DNA of 64,000 bases. It comes from Neobacillus niacini. Lineage in GTDB: Bacteria > Bacillota > Bacilli > Bacillales > Cytobacillaceae. The notes under the pieces were generated by a model, which did no database searches, was not told the origin of the DNA, and saw nothing but the letters and a program-made list of their open reading frames with translations. The stretch covers positions 62,001 through 126,000 of the forward strand of contig NZ_JACWFG010000013.1 in NCBI RefSeq assembly GCF_019749295.1, read 5' to 3'. The position numbers were made by a program, and so were the translations under genes. Position 1 is the stretch's first letter; every line of letters starts with the position of its first letter. Shown here in pieces: positions 8,429-16,234 of this stretch.

Positions 8429-8550
8429 AGTCTCAGTAAAACAAATATACCAATCGCAAAAAAACAGTGACAGTTAATATCTATCTCATTTGAATTTAGA
8501 TTATGGCCAGTTACTCTATCAACTAAGTTATCTTAATATTAGAATTATTC

Positions 8551-8579
8551 TTGACACTACAAAACTAGAATGTTATCAT
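8551..8579 (+). promoter_or_regulatory. SigA promoter of the T-box leader
   Basis: TTGACA (8551-8556), 17-base spacer, TATCAT (8574-8579), placing the start near 8586, just ahead of the T-box stem I. Confidence 0.75.
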
Positions 8580-8585
8580 TTTCTA

Positions 8586-8852
8586 AACCAAAGACGAGGG
8601 AGTAAAACTGTTAAACGATCTCTTTAGCGAATCCGGGATGGTGTAAGCCGGACAGATACGAGACAGCAAATGGGCCTCCGAGGGCGAAGTGAACGATCGT
8701 TGATCTAGTAGCTAAGACGCAAAAGCCAGCGTTACAGGGTTAGGAGTGTGTAAGCACTCATTGAGTGGGTATGGTGATACATATCAAACAAGGTGGTACC
8801 GCAGGTTAACACTTGTCCTTGAATTTTTATTTGAGGGCAGGTGTTTTTTGTT
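8586..8852 (+). promoter_or_regulatory. T-box riboswitch leader (tRNA-sensing attenuator)
   Basis: A complete T-box leader. Stem I starts with GACGAGGGAGTA near 8593 and includes the GGATGGTGTAAGCC apical element (8636-8649). A stem-III-like hairpin AGTGTG/CACTCA follows, then the T-box sequence AAGGTGGTACCGCAG at 8790-8804. The terminator pairs AACACTTGTCCT (from 8808) with AGGGCAGGTGTT and ends in TTTTTT at about 8845. The UGGU of the T-box predicts a tRNA with discriminator base A. Two GATC stretches on the 3' side of stem I (8694-8705) contain AUC (Ile) as a candidate specifier, but I cannot assign it by eye. Downstream come the repeats at 8895-9083 and the TIGR04076-AKR-NhaC genes. Confidence 0.85.
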
Positions 8853-8894
8853 TTTTTTTGAAAGTTTTAACTGATTGTTGATTGTGTTTGATAA

Positions 8895-9083
8895 TAGACG
8901 GAAGATTTCCGACTAAATTGAAAAAAAGCCAAGTTTCCTTAAAAATAAGCGGAGTTTTTCCGCTTATAAGATCGAAATCCTTTGATTTAATCGTTTTTTG
9001 AGCAGTTAACCGGAATCTCTCCGCTTATTCCTGCTTCTTAAGCGACATCTATATACATTAGCCGGAAATTCTCCGCTTATTAA
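8895..9083 (+). repeat. Four related short hairpin repeats
   Basis: Four diverged copies of an element of about 22-26 bases with a self-complementary CGGA...TCCG core: 8895-8916 (core CGGAAGATTTCCG), 8945-8967 (ATAAGCGGA with TCCGCTTAT), 9006-9029 and 9058-9083 (both CCGGAA...CTCCGCTTATT). Copies 2-4 share CCGCTTAT and recur every 50-60 bases. They occupy the gap between the T-box terminator and the first gene, so they would lie in the read-through leader. No gene is seen in this gap. Confidence 0.65.
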
Positions 9084-9149
9084 TTCTCATCGGTTACAGC
9101 GAAACTCAACCATATATATTTTTAGCAAATACAGAAAGGAAAAGGTGCT

Positions 9150-9488
9150 ATGGATGATAAATTTACGCTCTATAACTTAAAGGTAGAGGTGGTAGGGTCA
9201 GATAAACCAATGGTATGCAGCCATAAGGAAGGTGACTACTTCTTAGTGGTAGGGGAAAACCTGATTTTCCCGGAAACGAATTCATTTTCGATGTATGCCT
9301 TAAGCGCTATTTTGCCATTACTTCCTGCGAAGCAGCGACCATTACATAGAAATGACTGGATGATGTCTGATAGTTTGATAGCCTGCCCAGATCCAAACTG
9401 TGGGGCTAAATTTAAAATAACTCGTACCCAAACGCAAGACTTTAGTCATGCTGAATGCACAATAGAACCTATACATAAAGGAGAGTAA
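9150..9488 (+). CDS. TIGR04076 family protein
   Basis: 112 residues. The opening YNLKVEVVGSDKPMVCSHKEGDYFLVVGENLIFPE and the later CPDPNCGAKFKI segment fit the small TIGR04076 family, whose function is not known. Two Cys in CPDPNC could bind metal together with an upstream Cys. The start is supported by GAAAGGAAAAGGTG. It is the first gene after the T-box leader and is followed 6 bases later by the aldo/keto reductase, so all three genes up to 12055 probably form one tRNA-responsive operon. Confidence 0.65.
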   Translation: MDDKFTLYNLKVEVVGSDKPMVCSHKEGDYFLVVGENLIFPETNSFSMYALSAILPLLPAKQRPLHRNDWMMSDSLIACPDPNCGAKFKITRTQTQDFSHAECTIEPIHKGE

Positions 9489-9494
9489 TCGAAA

Positions 9495-10541
9495 ATGGCA
9501 GAACGAATACAACTAGCAGAAGATTATAGTATTAGCAGAGTGATCAACGGTTGTTGGCAGTTATCGGAAGGTCATAGCTTACAAGCAAAGCTAGATATGC
9601 AAGATGTCATGAAGGCCTTCCATATGCTGGCTGAAAGAGGATTTACGACATTTGATTGTGCAGATATCTATACAGGTACTGAGGAACTCCTCGGTGAATT
9701 TTTAACGGAACTAAAAGAAGGGAGCACCCTTTCACCGCATGATATTCAAATTCATACCAAGTATGTACCGGATATCAATTTGCTTAGCGAGGTCGATTAC
9801 ACGTACACAGAAAAGATCATTGATAGAAGCCTCAAACGTCAAAAACGAGATGTATTGGATCTTGTTCAGTTTCATTGGTGGGATTACAGTGTGCCTGGAT
9901 TTGTTGAGACTGCGGGAGATCTGTTGAGACTTAAAGAAAAAGGAAAAATCCGTAATATTGCTGTTACAAATTTTGATACGAGGCATTTACGCGAAATTGT
10001 TGATGCAGGTATCCCTGTTGTGTCTTGTCAAAATCAATACTCGGTTTTTGATAGACGTCCAGAAAAAGAATTACTAGATTATTGTAAAAGCAAAGGAATT
10101 TCCCTGCTTTGCTACGGTACATTATCTGGCGGATTGTTAGCGGAAAAATGGATTGGCCAAACTTCAATTCAACCCGAAACTCGCTCTCACGTTAAATATT
10201 TTCAGGTGATTGAAGATACTATGGGCTGGGATGGCTATCAGGAATTGTTGGTATTACTGCAAAGAATTGCTAAAAAGCATTCTGTCAAAGTTTCTCAGAT
10301 TGCTACGAAATATATATTAAGTCAAAAAGGTGTCGGAGCATCTATTATTGGAGTGAGAAATAGCAGACATGTTGAGTCAAATACGCAAATATTTGCTTTC
10401 GAACTTGATCGTACCGATATCGAAGCAATAAAACAATTCTTAGACAACTATCCAACAGTAGACGGCGAACCGTTTGAGTTAGAGCGTACAGCTGATTCGA
10501 AATATCGCAATATTATGAAGATGAATTTAAATGAAGAATAA
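9495..10541 (+). CDS. Aldo/keto reductase
   Basis: 348 residues of (beta/alpha)8 AKR type. The catalytic tetrad is visible: Asp54 and Tyr59 in FDCADIYTG, Lys89 in IHTKYVPD and His127 in VQFHWWD. VTNFD (near residue 158) and QNQYSVFDRRPE are the usual strands lining the pocket, and GVRNSRHVESN near the C-terminus is the NADPH-binding part. It starts 6 bases after the TIGR04076 gene with GGAGAG overlapping that gene's end, so it is co-expressed. The T-box upstream suggests a substrate linked to an amino acid; this is inference. Confidence 0.85.
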   Translation: MAERIQLAEDYSISRVINGCWQLSEGHSLQAKLDMQDVMKAFHMLAERGFTTFDCADIYTGTEELLGEFLTELKEGSTLSPHDIQIHTKYVPDINLLSEVDYTYTEKIIDRSLKRQKRDVLDLVQFHWWDYSVPGFVETAGDLLRLKEKGKIRNIAVTNFDTRHLREIVDAGIPVVSCQNQYSVFDRRPEKELLDYCKSKGISLLCYGTLSGGLLAEKWIGQTSIQPETRSHVKYFQVIEDTMGWDGYQELLVLLQRIAKKHSVKVSQIATKYILSQKGVGASIIGVRNSRHVESNTQIFAFELDRTDIEAIKQFLDNYPTVDGEPFELERTADSKYRNIMKMNLNEE

Positions 10542-10600
10542 ATGAAAGTGGATGTTTAGTTTAGAATAGAAAGTTTAGAATAGTAGAGGAGAGTTCATGT

Positions 10601-12055
10601 ATGAATAAAAGACTTGAGTTTAGAGGCGGCTGGGTCACTGCGTTTATTCCAGTTGTGATTTTTCTATTTTTCTGCATACTGTATTTTATCGTATTTAAAG
10701 CGTTTGAAATGTACGCTCTTGCCATGGGGGCTTTCGTCGCTCTGATGGTAGGTTCTGTTTTGGTGAAAAAGGGTAACTACGATCGGTTCTGGGATTCCGT
10801 CTATGAAGGCGTAAAGGAAGCTGTACCGATTACCATTCTACTGTTTGTAATCGGGATGTTTTCCTCACTGATCAAAGAGAGTAACATTTCTTCAGGTTTT
10901 GTATGGCTAGCTGATTTACTGGGCGTTGATGGAGGATTATTCACCGCGTTTACGTTCTTAGCCGTTTGTGTCATTGCAACTGCTACGGGATCATCGATTG
11001 GAACCATGTTTACCTGTTTCCCGATTTTCTATCCAGCAGGAGTTTTGTTAGGCTGCGACCCTGCCATTCTCGCGGGCGCCATCGTGAGTGCTTCTATTTT
11101 TGGAGATAACTTGGCTCCGATATCAGATACGACCATCATCTCTGCTGGAACGCAAGAATTTACAAAGAAACGAGGCTTTGCAGATATCGGCGGCTGTGTT
11201 GCCACTCGACTGAAATATTCCTTGGTCGCAGGTGTGATCTCGTTTGTTCTGTTCTGGATCTTCGGCGGCGGAGGCAGCGCAGGTTCAGATGCTGCAGATA
11301 TCCTTGAGAAGAACATGAATCCAACTACACTAGTTATGCTGGTTCCAGTAGCAATCATGTTAATCGTGGCGATTAAAACCCGAAATATCTATAAAGCTAT
11401 TACTATAGGTATTGTTTTAGGAACCATCACGGCTCTAGCATTTAACCTCTTAACTTTTGACAATGTGATTTCTGTTTCAGATGGCGCTCCGGCAGGATTC
11501 TTAACGGGAGGTATCAGCTCCATGATGGCAACAGTAACGTTGGTCATTTCCGTTTACGGGATCATGGGTGTGCTGGGCGGTGCGGGTGTACTAGAAAAAG
11601 TCACGAATGGCATCCTTAACAGCAAAATGGGGAAAAGTGTCCGTGGTGCTGAGTTTGCAATGATGTTAGGAATCTCGTTTACGACTTTGATCTTCGGGGG
11701 TGTGACTAGTGCATCGATGACCACCTTTGGAAAAGTACAGAATGAGATTGGTAAACGGGTGGGTCTCCATCCATACCGCCGTGCCAATCTACTTGATGGT
11801 TTTGCGAATGCCATCGTGCTCGTTGTCCCGTTCTTAAGTGTTTTTGTCTTCCTCGGTGCTTTATTGTCGGAAGGCTATGATTTTATTGCGCCGCTTTCCC
11901 TAACACAAGTCAGCAGCGGTATGATTTATTGCATGGTATTGTTCTTGGTTCTATTATTCTCGATCATAACAGGATGGGGCCGCCAGTTTGAAGGCTCTGA
12001 AGGGGAAGCTGTTAGTAAACCACAAGAATATACAAGCAAAAGTGCTGTGATGTAA
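10601..12055 (+). CDS. NhaC-family Na+/H+ antiporter-like transporter
   Basis: 484 residues, about 11-12 TM segments. It shows NhaC superfamily signatures: a duplicated Gly/Ser/Thr-rich hairpin with ATATGSSIGTMFTCFPI in the first half and GGVTSASMTTFGKVQNEIG in the second, plus the polar motif SIFGDNLAPISDTT around residues 165-180. Several NhaC-type proteins in Firmicutes are controlled by T-boxes or the SAM box and are thought to import amino acids rather than expel sodium. With the T-box at 8586-8852, an amino-acid uptake role is plausible here, but the substrate is not readable. Ribosome site GAGGAGAG; strong terminator after the gene. Confidence 0.8.
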   Translation: MNKRLEFRGGWVTAFIPVVIFLFFCILYFIVFKAFEMYALAMGAFVALMVGSVLVKKGNYDRFWDSVYEGVKEAVPITILLFVIGMFSSLIKESNISSGFVWLADLLGVDGGLFTAFTFLAVCVIATATGSSIGTMFTCFPIFYPAGVLLGCDPAILAGAIVSASIFGDNLAPISDTTIISAGTQEFTKKRGFADIGGCVATRLKYSLVAGVISFVLFWIFGGGGSAGSDAADILEKNMNPTTLVMLVPVAIMLIVAIKTRNIYKAITIGIVLGTITALAFNLLTFDNVISVSDGAPAGFLTGGISSMMATVTLVISVYGIMGVLGGAGVLEKVTNGILNSKMGKSVRGAEFAMMLGISFTTLIFGGVTSASMTTFGKVQNEIGKRVGLHPYRRANLLDGFANAIVLVVPFLSVFVFLGALLSEGYDFIAPLSLTQVSSGMIYCMVLFLVLLFSIITGWGRQFEGSEGEAVSKPQEYTSKSAVM

Positions 12056-12193
12056 AGGGGATTCACCAGTACCTTATATGGAACCAAATACACTTTGGAA
12101 AAGAGAATAAGTCATGTTTCTGACGTTAAAAAAAAGAGCTCATTCATGTTAACGGGTTCCGTTTCCTATCACAAACATTAAAAATATATGTTT

Positions 12194-12236
12194 AAATGAG
12201 TGCCAATTTGCATATGAAATTGACACTCATTTTTTA
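12194..12236 (+). terminator. Terminator of the NhaC operon
   Basis: AAATGAGTGCCAATTT pairs with AAATTGACACTCATTT (one mismatch) across 12194-12232, followed by T-rich sequence. Confidence 0.8.
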
Positions 12237-12283
12237 TTGGTGTAAGGCCATTTGAGCGGAAATTACTTAAAAATTTATATAGG

Positions 12284-12327
12284 AAATTGCACCAGCCATT
12301 GTAGGTGTACAATGGCTGGTGCAATTT
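12284..12327. repeat. Perfect 19-bp inverted repeat
   Basis: AAATTGCACCAGCCATTGT (12284-12302) and its exact reverse complement (12309-12327), with a 6-base loop. The stem ends in AAA/TTT but there is no long U tail. It follows a complete terminator, so it may be a second, bidirectional terminator or the relic of an insertion. The rest of 12056-12405 holds no gene. Confidence 0.7.
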
Positions 12328-12405
12328 AATTCAATATTTTGGAATGAAAGAAACACAAAAAAGAGAATTATTTGATATACCAAATTAAAGTAAGGAGAGG
12401 TAAAT

Positions 12406-12780
12406 ATGAGTAAATCATTTATTGAGCAAGTACATTATATTAGAATTCCTGTAAAAGATTTAGAACAGTCTGCACAATGGTATAGAGATGTATTAGGTTT
12501 TCAGTTATTAAACATTACTGACGATCCATTTGCGATTTTTAAAGTAAATGATGGAGCTTTTTTACTTATCTTAGTTCCAACTGACGATGAAACATTTGCC
12601 CACTTTACAATTAATAATGAATCAGCTTTTAGTATTGGCTTTACAAGCCCAGAACTATCCGAATTTTGTCAACACCTAATTAATAATCAAGTTAAAGTCG
12701 AGGATATACAAGAAGATAACGGTCATTCGTATTTCCACTTTTATGATCCAAATGGTAATAAACTTCAAGTACACTGGTAG
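12406..12780 (+). CDS. VOC (glyoxalase/bleomycin-resistance) family protein
   Basis: 124 residues, one VOC module with the two paired beta-alpha-beta-beta-beta units. HYIRIPVKDLEQSAQWYRDVLGFQLL is the classical first half; HFYDPNGNKLQVHW closes the second, with His and Glu/His positions usable for metal. The family includes glyoxalases, dioxygenases and antibiotic-binding proteins, so the activity cannot be named. Start supported by AAGGAGAGG. Single-gene unit. Confidence 0.85.
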   Translation: MSKSFIEQVHYIRIPVKDLEQSAQWYRDVLGFQLLNITDDPFAIFKVNDGAFLLILVPTDDETFAHFTINNESAFSIGFTSPELSEFCQHLINNQVKVEDIQEDNGHSYFHFYDPNGNKLQVHW

Positions 12781-12824
12781 GAACAAAATTCATGCGGGCT
12801 CTTTTTATAATAGACTTTATAAGT

Positions 12825-12882
12825 TGAATGAGTGGCACTACCCAGAAAAGAGTCAGACAGTGCCCACTCATTCATTATTTTT
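12825..12882 (+). terminator. Terminator of the VOC gene
   Basis: TGAATGAGTGGCACT (12825-12839) pairs with AGTGCCCACTCATTCA (12859-12874) with one bulged base, followed by TTATTTTTC. Confidence 0.75.
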
Positions 12883-12942
12883 CAATTTGTACTTTCATTA
12901 AAACTCCTATTTTCTATTAATTTCTCTATTGAATTATTGAAC

Positions 12943-12965
12943 TTTTGTAAAGTTGGTTTACAAAA
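12943..12965 (+). promoter_or_regulatory. Inverted repeat upstream of the subtilase gene
   Basis: Perfect dyad TTTTGTAAA (12943-12951), 5-base spacer, TTTACAAAA (12957-12965), overlapping the likely promoter region (TATAAA at about 12970). It looks like an operator for an unknown regulator. Confidence 0.45.
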
Positions 12966-13034
12966 ATGGTATAAAAATGTAATTTATATTAGAATTGAAG
13001 TGGTGATAATTTCCATATTCAAAGGAGGAGGACC

Positions 13035-14495
13035 ATGAAGAAAGTTTTAGTAAAAACCTTGCTTTCTGTAACATTAGGGTTTGGATTTGTGGGGGGATCT
13101 GCGACATCCAGTTTAGCTGCAGAAATTCAAGGAACGAAAACAGCAGAGGAAAATCTGTACGTGATTGCATTTAAAAATGGGCTGCCAAAGGATTATGAAG
13201 ACGTAATCGAGAAAGCAGGAGGCCAAGTGTTGAAAGTACTCCAAGAAGTGGGAGGAATCCAGGCACAGTCTGATGATTCTGCATTTCTACGAAATCTAAA
13301 AAAAGTGCCTTCCATTGAGGTTGCCAGTAAAGAAGTGCCACTAGCATTAAACCAACCGGCATCGACTTCCAAAGTTGCACAAACAGCTGCCATCCATGAA
13401 CAAGGAAGTCTATGGGATGGGCAATGGGACATGCAAAGAGTAACAAACAATGGGAAATCATATGAAATTGAAACCGGCGGATATGTAAATGATAAGGGAG
13501 AAACTGTACATAAAGCAGTGGTAGGGGTTATTGATACAGGAATTGACCCAACTCATCCAGATTTGCAGAAGAATCTTCTTGGTGGACGGAATTTAGTCCC
13601 TGCAGGGATGGATGAAACGGAAACCGGAAACCCAAATGACATCGTAGATCGAAATGGACATGGAACACATGTGTCTGGAATCATTGCGGCAAATGGAAAT
13701 GTCAAAGGGGTAGGGCCAGACCTAGGAATCCGTACGTATCGTGTATTCTATTCGGATCAAGCTCTTACTCTGCCATCCTTTATCATTGATGGCATTATTG
13801 CAGCTGCGAATGATGATGTAGACGTTATTAATATGTCTCTAAGACTCTATCATACTTCGAAAACCATCATCGAAGGAGAAACCTATAAAACAACGGCTGA
13901 TACGTTATTGTGGAAGCGTGCGATTCAATACGCCTTGAAGAAGAACGTTACCGTTGTAGGTGGAAGTGGGAATGAAAGCTTAAACTTGGATAATAAGAAT
14001 GAAGTTACGGATTACTTAAACACACTTTATGAACCATTGGGAATCTCACTCCAAGGACCGACAACAGTTGTACCAGCACAATTGCCTGGAGTAATCAATG
14101 TATCAGCTTCGAACAAGTGGTCCAAACAGGAACTTGCTTTTTTCTCCAATTATGGAAACTCTGCGATTGATGTAGCAGCTCCTGGAGGAGACTTTGGTGC
14201 AAAATATGCCGAAACCTTTGATCCTGAAACAGCTGATTTTACTAACTTAATCCTTAGTACCTGGCCAACTTACTTAGGGTCGGATTATAATTATAACGCA
14301 GGTACATCGATGGCGGCTCCTCAAGTTGCTGGGATTGCGGGTGTCATTAAAGCGGCAAACCCTGATTTAAAGCCATCACAAGTATCAGCCATCATTAAGC
14401 AAACTGCTATTGACTACGGAAAACCTGGACAAGATGCCTTATTTGGATCCGGGGAAGCTAATGCTTATCGAGCGTTGATGAATATTAAGAAATAG
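13035..14495 (+). CDS. Secreted S8 (subtilisin-like) serine protease
   Basis: 486 residues. A signal peptide (about 1-29, ending LAAE) and an inhibitor-like propeptide segment (about 40-105) precede a subtilase catalytic domain. Catalytic residues: Asp167 in VIDTGID, His209 in NGHGTHVSG and Ser425 in GTSMAAPQVAG; an oxyanion Asn lies in GGSGNES. The domain is not followed by any C-terminal extension. AAAGGAGGAGG gives a very strong ribosome site. It acts outside the cell, probably in scavenging of peptides. Terminator at 14524-14563. The upstream dyad at 12943-12965 may regulate it. Confidence 0.95.
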   Translation: MKKVLVKTLLSVTLGFGFVGGSATSSLAAEIQGTKTAEENLYVIAFKNGLPKDYEDVIEKAGGQVLKVLQEVGGIQAQSDDSAFLRNLKKVPSIEVASKEVPLALNQPASTSKVAQTAAIHEQGSLWDGQWDMQRVTNNGKSYEIETGGYVNDKGETVHKAVVGVIDTGIDPTHPDLQKNLLGGRNLVPAGMDETETGNPNDIVDRNGHGTHVSGIIAANGNVKGVGPDLGIRTYRVFYSDQALTLPSFIIDGIIAAANDDVDVINMSLRLYHTSKTIIEGETYKTTADTLLWKRAIQYALKKNVTVVGGSGNESLNLDNKNEVTDYLNTLYEPLGISLQGPTTVVPAQLPGVINVSASNKWSKQELAFFSNYGNSAIDVAAPGGDFGAKYAETFDPETADFTNLILSTWPTYLGSDYNYNAGTSMAAPQVAGIAGVIKAANPDLKPSQVSAIIKQTAIDYGKPGQDALFGSGEANAYRALMNIKK

Positions 14496-14523
14496 GGGTT
14501 GTTGTTCAAAACCACTAACAATT

Positions 14524-14563
14524 AAACGGGGACATTTCATTAATAATGAGATGTCCCCGTTTT
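14524..14563 (+). terminator. Terminator of the subtilase gene
   Basis: AAACGGGGACAT (14524-14535) pairs with ATGTCCCCGTTT (14551-14562); the stem runs on into TCAT/ATGA and ends in TTTTG. A looser repeat GTGTCAG...CTGACAC follows at 14602-14641. Confidence 0.8.
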
Positions 14564-14732
14564 GTCAGCGGCATGATTATTGCATGTTACTGATTGACCT
14601 CGTGTCAGGCACTGTCAAAATAGTACATTGGTGTCTGACACTTATATTTTACAAGTCATTTACTGTTGGTTCTGAGGATTGTATATGATTAATATTAATT
14701 ACCTTCGGGTCTGTTAGATTGGAATTACTAAG

Positions 14733-15383
14733 TTAACTAATAATTTGATCAATATCCTCTTTCTTAACTTTTCCATGTAAGACTTTAATTACTTGATGCT
14801 CATTTCCATGTTTCATAACAAAAAATCCGTTTGTGAAGTCAGAAGCACTCATTTTATAAAAGATTCCTTTTTTTCCTTCGTTGTTATGATCACTCTTAAA
14901 GGAAATTTCAAATTCATCCGCAATTTTTATTAATTCCGCAGCTATTCCTCTGTCAAATTCTTCGCTGTCGTTCACATCACGACTGACTTCAACAATGTGC
15001 AAATCGACGCCTTCAAGTTTCTCGAGAAGATTGTTTATTAATGAGTCTTGCAACATCAATTCCAGTTTGGAAAGAGACACTTGCCCAATGACAATTTGAG
15101 TGGCCTTCTGTTCCTCAGCAAACTGAGCGATATGATAGGCAATTTTTTTTAACTTAGAAGGCTCAGACATTAGCTGCACATTATATTTTTCGGCCAAGCT
15201 CTCAAACATTAACTTTGTTTGTAATTGATTGAAATCCAGTTCGTCAAAAGGTGCTTTTAGCACATTTAGTACAACACACTCCCCATTAAACGCATCTGCC
15301 AAAACTTTTCCTCTCTGAATTAGCTTTTCAGCGTAATAAGGATTACTAATACAAACTACAATCTTTTCCAAAATAGTCATCAC
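14733..15383 (-). CDS. Universal stress protein-domain protein (KdpD-type USP)
   Basis: 216 residues. The N-terminal 130 residues form a USP/Rossmann-like nucleotide-binding fold: EKIVVCISNPYYAEKLIQRG, then AEEQKATQIVIGQVSLS, which resembles the USP insert of KdpD kinases. The C-terminal 80 residues have no recognised domain. Start is GTG at 15383 or ATG at 15380; AAAGG 8 bases upstream favours the ATG. It ends 237 bases from the subtilase gene in convergent orientation and follows the YesN-like regulator gene after about 100 bases, so it might share that transcript. Role unknown. Confidence 0.65.
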   Translation of the reverse strand: MMTILEKIVVCISNPYYAEKLIQRGKVLADAFNGECVVLNVLKAPFDELDFNQLQTKLMFESLAEKYNVQLMSEPSKLKKIAYHIAQFAEEQKATQIVIGQVSLSKLELMLQDSLINNLLEKLEGVDLHIVEVSRDVNDSEEFDRGIAAELIKIADEFEISFKSDHNNEGKKGIFYKMSASDFTNGFFVMKHGNEHQVIKVLHGKVKKEDIDQIIS

Positions 15384-15481
15384 CAGCCTTTATAGTAAAT
15401 TATAGAATATTGTTTCTAAAATTTCATTCGAATTTATAAGATCAGTTTAAATAAGGAATTTTAATAGAACCTTTGCTATTC

Positions 15482-16234
15482 TTATTCATTGGTAAAGTAT
15501 TGTTTCCGAAATTCTTTTGGTGTCATATTGTATAATCGTTGGAACGTTTTTGCAAAAGATTTAGGATCCTTGTAGCCAACAAGAGTACCAATTTCATAAA
15601 TTTTTAGAGTGGGGTTTTTGGTTAATTCACATGCTTTCTCCATTCGAACCCTTGTTAAATAATTTAAAAAGGTTTCACCGGTAACAGATTTAAATACTTG
15701 ACCAAAATAGTGGTCTGTAAGATGTAAGCGGTTTGAAATTTCCTTTAATGTTAACGGTTTCATTAGATTAGACATGATAAAAGATTGTGCACCTAAAACC
15801 AGTCTTTCATGATATGTGGTGGGGTCGTGATCAGATTCTGGCTCAACCTTTTTGGTCGGGTTCATGTCAAATATGATTCTATCAATGGCATCCATCAGTT
15901 CATCTGTATCGATTGGTTTTAGAATATATCCTTTTGCATTGTATCTCATCGCTTTTTGGGCGTAAGAAAACTCTTCGTACCCACTCATAATGATCACATG
16001 AATGTTCGATTCCTTTTCATAAATATGCTTCGTTAACTCTATCCCATCCATTTCTGGCATCCGTATATCTGTTAAAATGATGTCCAAATCCTCTTTTTCC
16101 ATCCAAAATATTGCCTCTTTTCCATTTTCAGCCGTGCCGACCACATCGATATTTCGCTCATGCCACTCATCCAATGATTTCAAACTATCCGATATTAGCC
16201 AATCGTCATCCACTATTAACATTTTGAGCATCAT
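15482..16234 (-). CDS. YesN-type response regulator with AraC DNA-binding domain
   Basis: 250 residues. The N-terminal receiver domain has the acidic pocket DDD (residues 9-11), phosphoacceptor Asp56 in ILTDIRMPE, the conserved Ser in IIMSGYEEF and Lys in ILKPID. The C-terminal AraC/XylS domain (about 150-248) has two helix-turn-helix units, ending RLYNMTPKEFRKQY. It overlaps the sensor kinase gene by 29 bases. YesMN pairs sit beside the carbohydrate ABC transporters they control, and one starts divergently at 18.2 kb, so this regulator very probably activates that cluster. GGAGGT precedes the start. Confidence 0.9.
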   Translation of the reverse strand: MMLKMLIVDDDWLISDSLKSLDEWHERNIDVVGTAENGKEAIFWMEKEDLDIILTDIRMPEMDGIELTKHIYEKESNIHVIIMSGYEEFSYAQKAMRYNAKGYILKPIDTDELMDAIDRIIFDMNPTKKVEPESDHDPTTYHERLVLGAQSFIMSNLMKPLTLKEISNRLHLTDHYFGQVFKSVTGETFLNYLTRVRMEKACELTKNPTLKIYEIGTLVGYKDPKSFAKTFQRLYNMTPKEFRKQYFTNE

